DNA of 53,107 nucleotides from Microbacterium sp. 70-16 (GTDB lineage: Bacteria; Actinomycetota; Actinomycetes; Actinomycetales; Microbacteriaceae), in contig NZ_MKTQ01000019.1 in NCBI RefSeq assembly GCF_001898315.1, positions 1 to 53,107 of the forward strand, given 5' to 3'. The number at the start of each line of letters is the position of its first letter. Position 1 is the first letter of the stretch. The position numbers and the translations under genes are program-made. Positions 36,853 to 47,571 of this stretch are shown in pieces. A model generated the notes under the pieces. The model was not told the origin of the DNA. It saw only the letters and a list, made by a program, of their open reading frames with translations, and did not search any database.

Positions 36853-37182
36853 ATGGGTGATCAACTGAAGGTCGACCTCGACGAGGTCGACCTGGTGACG
36901 ACGAACCTCGCATCCATCGTGCGGCGGCTCGAGTCGGCGCAGGCCGATTCCGACGCACTGGCCGACGCGATACCCGTCACAGAGCTCGCGAACGCGAGCA
37001 CCGACTTCGCGGGCAAGTGGGACGATCGCCGCAAGGAGCTGATCGAGCAGGTCACGCAGCTGCAGCAGGAGGCGAAGGCGTTCGTCGACGCGTTCACCGA
37101 CGTCGACTCGCAGCTCGCCGACGCCCTCACCCGTCCGCCGCAGCCCGCATCGGGCGGCGGGCACCAGCTCGAGGCGTACTGA
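36853..37182 (+). CDS. WXG100-like small helical protein
   Basis: The 109-aa protein is almost all helical in two long halves (about residues 8-40 and 50-92), joined near residue 45-58 (ANASTDFAGKWDDRRKELIEQ, read as two parts). This is the size and helix-turn-helix hairpin plan of ESAT-6/WXG100 proteins. The turn has FAGKWDDR in place of a plain WXG. A GGAGG site precedes it. As the last gene of the cassette it could pair with the N-terminal helices of the 438-aa protein. Confidence 0.65.
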   Translation: MGDQLKVDLDEVDLVTTNLASIVRRLESAQADSDALADAIPVTELANASTDFAGKWDDRRKELIEQVTQLQQEAKAFVDAFTDVDSQLADALTRPPQPASGGGHQLEAY

Positions 37183-37196
37183 GCCGCAGCGAAACG

Positions 37197-37236
37197 CGAA
37201 GAAGGGTGGATGCCGCGCGGCATCCACCCTTCTTCG
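37197..37236. terminator. perfect 40-bp palindromic bidirectional terminator
   Basis: CGAAGAAGGGTGGATGCCGC at 37197-37216 is followed at once by its exact complement (37217-37236). It ends both the plus-strand cassette and the minus-strand sucCD operon. Runs of A/T at both outer edges (GAAGAAGG, CTTCTTC) favour termination in both directions. Confidence 0.88.
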
Positions 37237-37265
37237 TATCAGCGCGTCAGAGCGCGGTCTTTGCG

Positions 37266-38219
<954 letters not shown>

Positions 38220-38232
38220 TCAGCGAATAGGG

Positions 38233-39570
<1,338 letters not shown>

Positions 39571-39586
39571 CTAGGCTGGCTCCGTT

Positions 39587-40261
39587 ATGACCGCCGCTCC
39601 CACTTCCGCCCGCAACACCGTCGTCGCCGCTGCGCTGGATCTGTTCGTCGCGCAGGGCTTCGAGGCGACCTCCGTCGAGCAGATCGCGCAGGCGGCCGGG
39701 GTGTCCCGCTCGACGTTCTTCCGCCAATTCGGCGGCAAGGACGACGTCGTCTTCAGCGACCACGACGTGCTGCTCGCGCAGCTGCGCGAATCGCTGACGA
39801 AGCTGCAGCGTGACCCGCACGAGAATCCGTGGGCGGCCGCGTGCGAGGCATCCGTCGATGTGTTCCGTCACTTCGCCGCCGAGCCCGAGCTCGCCCGCCG
39901 CCGCTACGCCGTCGTGCGGCAGGTGCCGGTGCTGCGCGAGCGCGAGATCGTGACGGTGTTCCAGTACGAGCGTCTGTTCGACGACTACCTGCGCGCGGCG
40001 ATGCCGGGGATCGACCCGATCGACGCCGTCGCGTTCGCCGCGGCCGTCACCGCCGTGCACAATCACGTGCTGCGGCGCCTGCTGCGCGGCACGGACGACA
40101 TCCCCGAGAGTGTGCTCACCGACGCGTACGACGTGCTGCTGCACCGCTTCGGCGTGCACCCCGACGGCGAGACGTCCCGCGAGGACGACGTCGTCATCGC
40201 GGCGTTCCCCCGCCGGATGCCCTCCGCCGAGGTCGCCCGCCGCCTCCGCGACGCGCTGTAG
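39587..40261 (+). CDS. TetR-family transcriptional regulator
   Basis: The 224-aa protein has a standard TetR DNA-binding domain (residues 8-58: RNTVVAAALDLFVAQGFEATS, then IAQAAGVSRSTFFRQFGGKD, split here). A helical ligand domain follows. It is divergent from sucCD, and an acyl-CoA dehydrogenase gene lies further along, so regulation of fatty-acid or TCA genes is plausible. The ATG follows a TAGGCT box by only a few bases, so the mRNA could be nearly leaderless. Ligand is unknown. Confidence 0.88.
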   Translation: MTAAPTSARNTVVAAALDLFVAQGFEATSVEQIAQAAGVSRSTFFRQFGGKDDVVFSDHDVLLAQLRESLTKLQRDPHENPWAAACEASVDVFRHFAAEPELARRRYAVVRQVPVLREREIVTVFQYERLFDDYLRAAMPGIDPIDAVAFAAAVTAVHNHVLRRLLRGTDDIPESVLTDAYDVLLHRFGVHPDGETSREDDVVIAAFPRRMPSAEVARRLRDAL

Positions 40262-40344
40262 CGCCCGGTCGCGCGGTCGCGCCGGGCCGGCCGCGCCGGG
40301 ACGCGGGCGGGCGCCGGGGCGCCGGGCGCTCGCACCCTCTGAGC

Positions 40345-40413
40345 GCGAGACTGCGTATTCGCGACGAGGCTGCGTGCAGCGTCCGCAGTCTCGTCGCCGG
40401 GACGCAGTCTCGC
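40345..40413. repeat. nested palindromic element family D, copy 1
   Basis: CGAGACTGCGT (40346) and CGAGGCTGCGT (40365) are followed by inverted copies at 40384-40393 and 40402-40412. The outer arms GCGAGACTGCGT/ACGCAGTCTCGC pair perfectly, as do inner arms GCGACGAG/CTCGTCGC. Confidence 0.85.
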
Positions 40414-40446
40414 TGCCTGGTGGGCGGATGGCCGGCCCACCCTCTG

Positions 40447-40521
40447 ACCGCGAGACTGCAGTGGCGCACCGAGACTGCATGCGGCGGATGCTGTCTCGGT
40501 GCAGCACTGCAGTCTCGCGGT
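40447..40521. repeat. nested palindromic element family D, copy 2
   Basis: Outer arms ACCGCGAGACTGCAGT (40447-40462) and complement (40506-40521) pair perfectly. Inner arms GCACCGAGAC (40466-40475) and GTCTCGGTGC (40493-40502) also pair. CGAGACTGCA is present twice in direct order 19 bp apart, as in copy 1. The two copies fill the gap 40262-40570, which holds no gene. Confidence 0.85.
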
Positions 40522-40570
40522 TGGGCGGGCGGATGCCGGGGCACGGGCGACCGACGCACGGGCCGGCGGG

Positions 40571-41728
40571 TCAGGGCGCGGGCGGCGCGGGGAGCAGCGC
40601 GAGGCCGCGCAGCAGGTCGTCGCGGGACGCGGCGGCACAGACGCGCACCCACCCCTCGCCGGAGGCGCCGAACGCCGAGCCCGGCGCGACGGCGACCCGC
40701 TCTGCGCGCAGGAAGGTCTCGGTCCACGCGGCGACGTCGCCGCCGGTCGCGTGCCGCATGTCGATCCACAGGTAGAACGCGCCGGACGGCGTGAGGTATC
40801 GGATGCCTCGGTCATCCAGCAGCGCCATCGCGGCGCGCAGGTTGTCGCGATAGTGCGCGCGGGCGGCCGCGACATCGCTCTGGTCACTCGTCAGCGCCGC
40901 GATCGCCGCGCGCTGCGCCGGCGCGTTGACACACGAGATCATCGCCTCCTGCGCGCTGCGCAGGTGCGGCCCCCACTCCTCCGGCGCCGTCAGGAATCCG
41001 ACACGGATGCCCGTCATGGCATACGTCTTCGACAGCGAGAACACCCCGAGCACCCGCCCGTCGCCGTCCGCGGCGTCCAGCGCCGTGAGGCTGACGTGCG
41101 GGCCGTCCCACGTGAGTGCGCCGTAGACCTCGTCGCTGATGACCCACAGGTCGTGGCGCCGTGCGAACGCGAGGATGCCCCGTGCGGCATCCGCGTCGAG
41201 CACCGTCCCAAGCGGGTTGGAGGGCGAGTTCACGATGATCGCGCGCGTGCGCGGTGTCACGAGCGTCTCGAGCCGGTCGAGCTCGGGCAGGAACCCGGTT
41301 TCGTCGCGCAGCGCGTACGGCACCGGCACGGCCGACAGCATGCGCGGGCTCATCGAGAAGGTCGTGTAGCCGGGGTCGGGCACGAGCACCTCGTCGCCGG
41401 GATCGAGCACCAGCCCCAGCGCCTGATGCAGAGCCTGCGTGCCGCCGATCGTCGTCCAGATGCGCTCCGGGTCGAGGGCGACGCCGTAGTCGGCGGCGAA
41501 CCGATCGGCGAACGCACGCCGCAGCGTCGGGATGCCCGCATTGTGCGTGTAGTTCGTCTCATCGGCATCCCACGCCGCCTTCGCCGCCGCGGCGATGTGC
41601 GGCGCGACCGGCAGGTCGGGCTCGCCGACCGCGAGGAAGGTCACATCTTCGAGTTCGAGCGCGATCTCGAAGAGGCGACGGATGCCGCTGGCCGGCACCG
41701 CGAGCGAGTGGGAGCTGATCTCAGGCAC
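40571..41728 (-). CDS. PLP-dependent aminotransferase, class I/II
   Basis: The 385-aa protein is a fold-type I aminotransferase. It has FLAVGEPDLP near residue 33, YTHNAGIPTLRRAFA near 60, and NSPSNPLGTV near 165. The cofactor segment SDEVYGALTW near 200 and the PLP lysine in SLSKTYAMTGIRVG near 235 complete the set. Substrate is likely aspartate, an aromatic amino acid or similar, and cannot be fixed. The start is GTG 41728 with a weak ribosome site. Confidence 0.9.
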   Translation of the reverse strand: MPEISSHSLAVPASGIRRLFEIALELEDVTFLAVGEPDLPVAPHIAAAAKAAWDADETNYTHNAGIPTLRRAFADRFAADYGVALDPERIWTTIGGTQALHQALGLVLDPGDEVLVPDPGYTTFSMSPRMLSAVPVPYALRDETGFLPELDRLETLVTPRTRAIIVNSPSNPLGTVLDADAARGILAFARRHDLWVISDEVYGALTWDGPHVSLTALDAADGDGRVLGVFSLSKTYAMTGIRVGFLTAPEEWGPHLRSAQEAMISCVNAPAQRAAIAALTSDQSDVAAARAHYRDNLRAAMALLDDRGIRYLTPSGAFYLWIDMRHATGGDVAAWTETFLRAERVAVAPGSAFGASGEGWVRVCAAASRDDLLRGLALLPAPPAP

Positions 41729-41764
41729 CGCTTCAGGTTACGCGCGGCGGCGCTCCGTCATGAC

Positions 41765-41792
41765 CGCGAGACGGCGCGGGCCGCGAGACGGC
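41765..41792. repeat. direct repeat resembling half of a family D element
   Basis: CGCGAGACGGC occurs at 41765-41775 and 41782-41792. It shares the CGAGAC word and two-direct-copy plan of the elements at 40345 and 40447 but lacks the inverted half. It lies between the aminotransferase start and the acyl-CoA dehydrogenase stop. Confidence 0.45.
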
Positions 41793-41809
41793 CCCGTCCA
41801 CGCGCGCGG

Positions 41810-43537
41810 TCAGGCGATCTCGCCGGAGGCGACGGTCTCGGCGAGGGCGTGCACGCGCGGCAGGTGGTGGGCGCCGTAGAAGTCCGCCGCGGTGAGGCGC
41901 GCGACATCGGCATCCTGCACGTCCTCGTGCGCGGCTACGGCGACCACGGCGAGGCCGTGCATCCAGCCGCCCGCGAGGACGCCCAGCAGCATCAGGTAGG
42001 GCACGCTGACGGCGGCCGCGTCGCGCGGCGACGATGCGAACCCGACCAGGTCGACGGTCGCGCGGCGGGCGGAGGCGACGGCACGCTCGAGGCGGTCTGC
42101 CGTCCGCGCCTCGACCTCGCCGCCGTCGGCACGCAGCGCGGCGATCGTCTCGTCGATCTGCGCGAACAGCGCTTCGGCGGTCGCCCCCTGATTGCGGATC
42201 ACCTTGCGGCCGATCAGGTCGTTCGACTGGATCGCGGTCGTGCCCTCATAGATCGGCATGATGCGCGCGTCACGGTAGTGCTGCGCGGCGCCCGTCTCTT
42301 CGATGAAGCCCATGCCGCCGTGCACCTGGATCGCCTCGCTCGTCAGAACCACGGCATCCTCCGTCGCCCACCCCTTCAGGATCGGCACGAAGAACTCGGC
42401 GAGCGCGAGCGTCGCGGCATCCTCGGATGCCTCGGCGCGGTCGAACAGGTCGGCGACGTACACGCCGAGGGCGCGCATCGCGAAGACCTCGCTCGAGATC
42501 GACAGCAGCAGGCGGCGCACGTCGGGGTGCTCGGCGATCGGGGTCACGCCGTCGCGACCCAGCACGGAGCCTTGAATGCGCTCAGCGGCATATGCCGCGG
42601 CCTGCTGGTAGGCGCGATCGGCGATACCCGTCGCCTGGAAGCCCATACCGATGCGCGCCGAGTTCATCATGACGAACATGCCGGCAAGCCCGCCGCGGAC
42701 CTCGCCGACGAGGTAGCCGGTCGCGTCCTCATACGAGAGGACGCACGTCGGCGACCCGTGGATGCCGAGCTTGTGCTCGATCGCGACGGTCTCGACCCCG
42801 TTGCGCGCACCGAGCGACCCGTCCGCGTTCACGAGGAACTTCGGCGCGACGAACAGCGACAGCCCCTTCGCGCCCTCCGGCGCGTCGGGGGTGCGCGCGA
42901 GCACGAGGTGCACGATGTTCTCGGCGACGTCGTGATCGCCCCACGTGATGAAGATCTTCTGACCCTTGATCGACCACGAGCCGTCGCCGCGCGGCGTCGC
43001 GATCGTGCGGATCGCGCCGAGGTCGGTGCCGGCGCCCGGCTCGGTGAGGTTCATCGTGCCGGTCCACTCGCCCGAGACGAGCTTGCTGAGGTAGACCTCG
43101 CGGAGTTCGTCGGATGCCGCGGCATCCAACGCGTGGATCTGACCGGCGCTGAGCAGCCAGCACAGCGCGAACGCGGCGTTGGAGGCGTTCCAGATCTCGC
43201 CGAGACCCGCACGGATCGCCCCGGGCAGTCCGTCGCCGCCCGCCGATGCGGGCGCCTCGGCGGTGACCCAGCCGGCCTCGACGAATGCCCGATAGGCATC
43301 CGCGAACCCGTCGGGCAGATGCACCTGGCCGTCAACGAGGCGCGCGCCCTCGCGGTCGCCGACCGTCTCGAGCGGTGCGAGGACGGATGCCGCGAACTCG
43401 CCGGCGCCGGCGATGACGTCGGTGGCATCCTCTGCCGTGAGCTCGCCGCCGGTGGCGCGCGCGATGATGTCGGTGCCGAACGCCTCGCCGAACAGGAAGG
43501 CGTAATCCGAGGTGGGCGGCTGGTAGTCGGCGGCCAT
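41810..43537 (-). CDS. acyl-CoA dehydrogenase
   Basis: The 575-aa flavoprotein starts at ATG 43537 with a GAAGGAG site. It has the FAD segments GTMNLTEPGAGTDLGAIRT near residue 160 and KIFITWGDHD near 200. The C-terminal domain includes IQVHGGMGFIEETGAAQHYRDARI and IYEGTTAIQSNDLIGRK near 425-465. The catalytic Glu is probably in IYEGT. It belongs to the longer branch of the family with an added C-terminal helical domain. It performs the first step of beta-oxidation for an unknown acyl-CoA. An upstream frame extension to 43711 overlaps palindrome B and is not coding. Confidence 0.93.
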   Translation of the reverse strand: MAADYQPPTSDYAFLFGEAFGTDIIARATGGELTAEDATDVIAGAGEFAASVLAPLETVGDREGARLVDGQVHLPDGFADAYRAFVEAGWVTAEAPASAGGDGLPGAIRAGLGEIWNASNAAFALCWLLSAGQIHALDAAASDELREVYLSKLVSGEWTGTMNLTEPGAGTDLGAIRTIATPRGDGSWSIKGQKIFITWGDHDVAENIVHLVLARTPDAPEGAKGLSLFVAPKFLVNADGSLGARNGVETVAIEHKLGIHGSPTCVLSYEDATGYLVGEVRGGLAGMFVMMNSARIGMGFQATGIADRAYQQAAAYAAERIQGSVLGRDGVTPIAEHPDVRRLLLSISSEVFAMRALGVYVADLFDRAEASEDAATLALAEFFVPILKGWATEDAVVLTSEAIQVHGGMGFIEETGAAQHYRDARIMPIYEGTTAIQSNDLIGRKVIRNQGATAEALFAQIDETIAALRADGGEVEARTADRLERAVASARRATVDLVGFASSPRDAAAVSVPYLMLLGVLAGGWMHGLAVVAVAAHEDVQDADVARLTAADFYGAHHLPRVHALAETVASGEIA

Positions 43538-43668
43538 GGCGGCTCCTTCGGCAGGGCTGCGTGCGCGTCGTCGCGCGCAGCAATAGGGTGAGACTCCAGC
43601 CCATGATAGCTGACACTGCGTCTCACTGGCTATCCCTCGCGCCGCCGCCCTCCCCTTTCCCGCCGTTT

Positions 43669-43723
43669 CGAGGAGCACAAATGGCTCTGTTCCGGCGCCG
43701 AACGCGACCATTTGCGCTCCTCG
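43669..43723. repeat. palindromic element family B, copy 2
   Basis: CGAGGAGCACAAATGG (43669-43684) and CCATTTGCGCTCCTCG (43708-43723) pair with one mismatch; the spacer has a TTCCGGCGCCGAA stem. The arms match copy 1 at 18621-18675. It lies between divergent acyl-CoA dehydrogenase and ligase genes, so it is not simply a terminator. Confidence 0.85.
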
Positions 43724-43770
43724 AACGAAGGCCGTGGCGCCCGGCCCCGCCGCGCGCGAGGATGGGCAGC

Positions 43771-44814
43771 GTGTACGAGATCCCTGCGCCGATGCTCGCC
43801 AAGGCCGTCCCGGGCATCCCTGACCCCGCCAAGACGCCGGGCGGGCTGAGCTTCGAACCCAAGTGGGACGGCTTCCGCGCCCTCATCGCGTATGACGGCA
43901 CGGGCCCGGGCGGCGTCGTGATCGGCTCGCGCGGCGCGAAGCCGCTCACGCGCTACTTCCCCGAGCTCGTCGCGGCGTTCGCCGAACTCCTGCCCGGTCC
44001 GTGCCTGCTCGACGGCGAGATCGTGGTCGCCCACGGCGAGCCCGCGCGCCTGTCGTGGGAATCGCTGTCGCAGCGCATCCACCCCGCCACCTCGCGGGTC
44101 GAGCTGCTGAGCCGCACCGACCCGGCGCAGTTCATCGCGTTCGACCTGCTCGCCACGGGCGACCGCGACCTGCAGGCCGAGCCGTTCGCCGCCCGCCGCG
44201 CCGCGCTCGAAGAGCTGCTCGCGGCCATCCCGCATCCGATCCACCTGACCCGCACGACGACCGACCCGGGGCTCGCACGGCAGTGGCTCGCGCAGTTCGA
44301 GGGCGCGGGGCTCGACGGCGTCGTCGCCAAGCCGCTCGACCAGCCGTACGCGCCCGGCAAGCGGACGATGCTCAAGATCAAGCACGCGCGCACGGCCGAC
44401 GTCGTCGCGCTCGGGTACCGCATCCACAAGAGCGGCGCGGGCGTCGGCTCGCTGCTCGTTGGCCTCTACGACGACGGCAGCCTCAACCAGGTCGGCGGGG
44501 TGTCCGCTTTCTCGGATGCCCGCCGGCTCGCCCTCGTCGACGAACTCGCACCCTGGGTCGAGACGGATGCCTCGGGTGAGGCCGTGCGCGGCGACGGAGA
44601 GCGGTCGCGGTTCACGGCATCCGACAAAGACACCTCGTTCGTGCGGCTGCGCCCCGAACGCGTACTCGAGGTGCGCTACGACCAGCTCGAGGGCCGGCGA
44701 TTCCGGCACACGGTGCAGTTCGAGCGGTGGCGTCCCGATCGCGAGCCGGGGTCGTGCACCTACGACCAGCTCGAGAAGATCGCGGCGTACGACCTGGCCG
44801 ACGTCCTGGATTAG
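43771..44814 (+). CDS. ATP-dependent DNA ligase (LigC/LigD ligase-domain type)
   Basis: The 347-aa protein has the adenylation motif FEPKWDGFRA with Lys31. Further motifs are IGSRGAKPLTRYFPEL (III-like), LLDGEIV near residue 78, and LDGVVAKPLDQPYAPGKRTMLKIKHART (split as motifs IV-V). An OB-fold domain closes it. It resembles the ligase used in bacterial end joining. GTG 43771 with GAGG eight bases before is preferred over ATG 43762. A LigD-type polymerase gene lies 1.5 kb away. Confidence 0.9.
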   Translation: MYEIPAPMLAKAVPGIPDPAKTPGGLSFEPKWDGFRALIAYDGTGPGGVVIGSRGAKPLTRYFPELVAAFAELLPGPCLLDGEIVVAHGEPARLSWESLSQRIHPATSRVELLSRTDPAQFIAFDLLATGDRDLQAEPFAARRAALEELLAAIPHPIHLTRTTTDPGLARQWLAQFEGAGLDGVVAKPLDQPYAPGKRTMLKIKHARTADVVALGYRIHKSGAGVGSLLVGLYDDGSLNQVGGVSAFSDARRLALVDELAPWVETDASGEAVRGDGERSRFTASDKDTSFVRLRPERVLEVRYDQLEGRRFRHTVQFERWRPDREPGSCTYDQLEKIAAYDLADVLD

Positions 44815-44838
44815 CGCCGCGCGGCGGCGGACGCAACT

Positions 44839-44885
44839 CGGGCCCGCATCGGCGCCGGACTCCGGCGGCCGGCCATGCGGGCCCG
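44839..44885 (+). terminator. hairpin after the DNA ligase gene
   Basis: CGGGCCCGCAT and ATGCGGGCCCG pair perfectly across 25 nt that contain a further GCCGG stem. It starts 24 bp past the stop. Confidence 0.6.
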
Positions 44886-45016
44886 AGGTGCGAAGCGGGG
44901 CTTCCGCCGTGCTTCTTGCGATCGACCTTAGCCGCGTCGGCGAACGCGACACGCCCGGCTTCGCCGTGAATAACGGCGAGGTGCACGAGCCCGTTCAGGG
45001 ATGCCAGGATCGAGGC

Positions 45017-46351
45017 ATGTCCGACCCTTCCGAGCCCCCCGCCGCGGGTAGGGACGATGGCGCGGATGCCGATGCGAAGCTCAGCGACACGCAAGAGCTG
45101 CGCCTCGAGCCCGTGCAGTTCATCGCCCGCACCGACGCCGTCATGCGCCTCGGTTCGCTCATGCTGGGCGCCGGCGCCTCCGCCGCCCGGGTGCGCGACA
45201 GCATGGAGCGCGCGGCGCATGCCATCGGCATCGACGAACTGCACACGCGCATCGGGATGACCGACATCGTCGCGACGACCGGTCGCGGTCAGATGTTCCG
45301 CACGCGCGTCGCCGAGATCCGCCGCGCCGCGGTCGATGCCGACCGGCTCACGGCGCTCAAGCGACTCACGAACCGGCTGCACGCCGGATTGACTCCGGCC
45401 GCCCTGCAGCGCGAGCTCGACGCCGTCGAGGCCAAGCCTCGACGTTTTCCCGACAGTGTTCGTGTCTTGGGCGCCGCTCTCGCGTGCGCGGCCTTTGCCC
45501 TGCTCAACAACGGCGGTTGGCAGGAGTTCGCCGCCGTCGGCGTCGCTGCCGGCATCGGCCAGCTCGTGCGGATCCGGCTGGCGCGGCTGCGCACGAACGA
45601 GTTCCTCGTCGTGTTCCTCGCCGCGATGGCTGCCCTGCTGGTCTACCTCGGCGTCGCGGCGCTGCTGGCTGCCGTCGGCGTCCCGGGCGGCCAGCACGAC
45701 GCCGCCGTCACGAGCGCCGTGCTGTTCCTCGTGCCCGGATTCCCGCTTGTGACGGGCGCCCTCGACCTCGCACGCCTGGATCTGAACGCCGGCATCGCGC
45801 GCGTCGCGTACGCGACGCTCATCCTGCTGGCGACCGGCACCGCCGTGTGGGGCGTCGCGACGGTCTTCCACGCGACCGTGACACAGACGGCGTCACCGCT
45901 GTTCGACGAACCGTTGCTGTCGGTCGTACGCCTGCTCGCCGGGTTCGTCGGCGTGCTCGGTTTCGCCGTGCTGTTCGACACTCCGCCCGCGATCGCGCTG
46001 ACGGCGGCGGCGCTCGGAGCCGTTGCCAACACGGGGCGCCTGGCGATGGTGGATGCCGACGTCACTCCCCCGCTCGCCGCTGTCGCGGCGGCGCTCCTCG
46101 TGGGCCTGGGCGCCTACCTGTTCGGCGACCGGCTGCGCGCCGCGCGCGTCACCTTGACCGTGCCGGCGGTGCTCATCATGGTGCCGGGCGCCGCCGCCTA
46201 CCGGGCCATCACGGGGGTGATCTCGGGCGACACCCTCGCCGCGATACAGAACGGGTTCACTGCCGTCTTCGTCGTTGTGGCGCTCGCGATCGGGCTCACC
46301 GTCGCCCGCGTGCTCACCGAGCGCGAATGGTCGCGCCCCGCGCGCGGCTGA
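45017..46351 (+). CDS. ThrE-family threonine/serine exporter
   Basis: The 444-aa protein has an N-terminal soluble half (about 30-150: LGSLMLGAGASAARVRDSMERAA, split, then RIGMTDIVATTGRG). About ten transmembrane helices follow. The LVPGFPLVTGALDLARLDL segment of the DUF1212 family lies near residue 240, and a second DUF3815-like part with VLIMVPGAAAYRAI near residue 390. ThrE exports threonine and serine by proton antiport in corynebacteria. Its stop lies eight bp from the convergent ligD stop. Confidence 0.9.
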   Translation: MSDPSEPPAAGRDDGADADAKLSDTQELRLEPVQFIARTDAVMRLGSLMLGAGASAARVRDSMERAAHAIGIDELHTRIGMTDIVATTGRGQMFRTRVAEIRRAAVDADRLTALKRLTNRLHAGLTPAALQRELDAVEAKPRRFPDSVRVLGAALACAAFALLNNGGWQEFAAVGVAAGIGQLVRIRLARLRTNEFLVVFLAAMAALLVYLGVAALLAAVGVPGGQHDAAVTSAVLFLVPGFPLVTGALDLARLDLNAGIARVAYATLILLATGTAVWGVATVFHATVTQTASPLFDEPLLSVVRLLAGFVGVLGFAVLFDTPPAIALTAAALGAVANTGRLAMVDADVTPPLAAVAAALLVGLGAYLFGDRLRAARVTLTVPAVLIMVPGAAAYRAITGVISGDTLAAIQNGFTAVFVVVALAIGLTVARVLTEREWSRPARG

Positions 46352-46359
46352 CGCGCCCG

Positions 46360-47388
46360 CTACTCCTCGGCCTTCTTCGCGCGGCTCGGCTGCACGCGAG
46401 GCGGTTCCCCCGGCATCTTCGGGAACTCCGGCGGGAACGGCAATTCACCCAGCCCGGCATCCACATCGCGCTGCCACCACTCCAGCAGCGTGTCGATGCG
46501 GCCCGGCGCCGCCTGCAACCCCTCCCACGGATCGCCCCGCTCAGCCAACCGCTCGGGCATGCTACGCACCGTGAACGCGGCCGGGTCGACACCCGAGGCG
46601 AGCTCGTCCCACGTGATCGGCGCCGCAACGGCGGCAGTCGGCAACGCGCGCGGACTGTAGGCGCCCGCCATCGTGCGGTCACGGTTGGCCTGGTTGAAGT
46701 CGACGAAGATGCGCTCGCCGCGCTCCTCCTTCCACCAGTTCATCGTGACCCGATCCGGCATCCGCCGCTCGAGCTCGCGGCCCGCCGCGATCACGGCGTG
46801 CCGCACATCGAGGAACTCGTGCATCGGCTCGATGGGGCAGAACACATGGATGCCGCGGTTTCCGCTCGTCTTGATCCAGGCATCCAGCCCCGCTTCACGC
46901 AACACCTCGCGCAACGCCGGGGCGACCGCAGCGGCGTCAGCGAAGCCCGTACCGGGCTGCGGATCGAGGTCGATGCGCAGTTCGACGGGGTTGTCGGTGT
47001 CGGCGGCAAGCGACGCCCACGGGTGGAAGACGACGGTATTCATCTGCACAGCCCACACGATCGCGGCGGCTTCGTCGAGCACGACCTGCGGGTGGCGGCG
47101 CCCGCTGTTGTAGGTGCACATCACCTCGTGGACGTAGTCCGGCGCTCCGCGTGGCGGGTTCTTCGAGAAGAACCGCTCGCCGTCGACCGTCTCGGCGAAG
47201 CGTTCGAGCGACACGGGCCGATGCCCGTTCGCGCGCAGAAACGGCTCGGACACCGCGATGACGTACTCGGCGAGCTCGTGCTTCGTGATGCCCAGCGCGG
47301 GCCAGATCACCCGGTTCGGGCTCGAAAGCGAGATCTCGCGGTCGCCGTCGGGTCCGGGGACGGTCAGGCTGATGCGCTCGGATGCCAT
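46360..47388 (-). CDS. LigD-type DNA polymerase/primase domain protein
   Basis: The 342-aa protein corresponds to the polymerase domain of LigD as a separate gene. It begins ISLTVPGPDGDREISLSSPNRVIWP. It has the catalytic acidic motif LRIDLDPQPG near residue 140, KTSGNRGIHVFCPIEP near 175, and FVDFNQANRDRTMAGAYSPR (split) near 240. It fills gaps with ribonucleotides in end joining. No Ku gene lies in the window. The tail PSRAKKAEE is basic. Confidence 0.9.
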   Translation of the reverse strand: MASERISLTVPGPDGDREISLSSPNRVIWPALGITKHELAEYVIAVSEPFLRANGHRPVSLERFAETVDGERFFSKNPPRGAPDYVHEVMCTYNSGRRHPQVVLDEAAAIVWAVQMNTVVFHPWASLAADTDNPVELRIDLDPQPGTGFADAAAVAPALREVLREAGLDAWIKTSGNRGIHVFCPIEPMHEFLDVRHAVIAAGRELERRMPDRVTMNWWKEERGERIFVDFNQANRDRTMAGAYSPRALPTAAVAAPITWDELASGVDPAAFTVRSMPERLAERGDPWEGLQAAPGRIDTLLEWWQRDVDAGLGELPFPPEFPKMPGEPPRVQPSRAKKAEE

Positions 47389-47452
47389 GGCTCGACCCTA
47401 CGACCGCGTTCCACCCGGCGACAGGGGCGGGTGCGGCGTGGCACCGGCGCAT

Positions 47453-47515
47453 AACTCAGGCAGAATCGCCGTTTCGGCGCCGCTGGCGGCCTGGGGTGGG
47501 CATTCTGCCTGAGTT
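47453..47515. repeat. palindromic element family E-like, copy 2
   Basis: AACTCAGGCAGAAT (47453-47466) and its exact complement (47502-47515) enclose 35 nt with CGCCGTTTCGGCG and GCCGCTGGCGGC stems. It shares the ACTCAGG word with 26535-26620, but the arms otherwise differ. The gap 47389-47571 holds no gene. Confidence 0.75.
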
Positions 47516-47571
47516 GTGGTCCGCGAGACGCGGTAGCCGGGCGCGGCGACAGGCCCGACGGCAGCGCCCCG

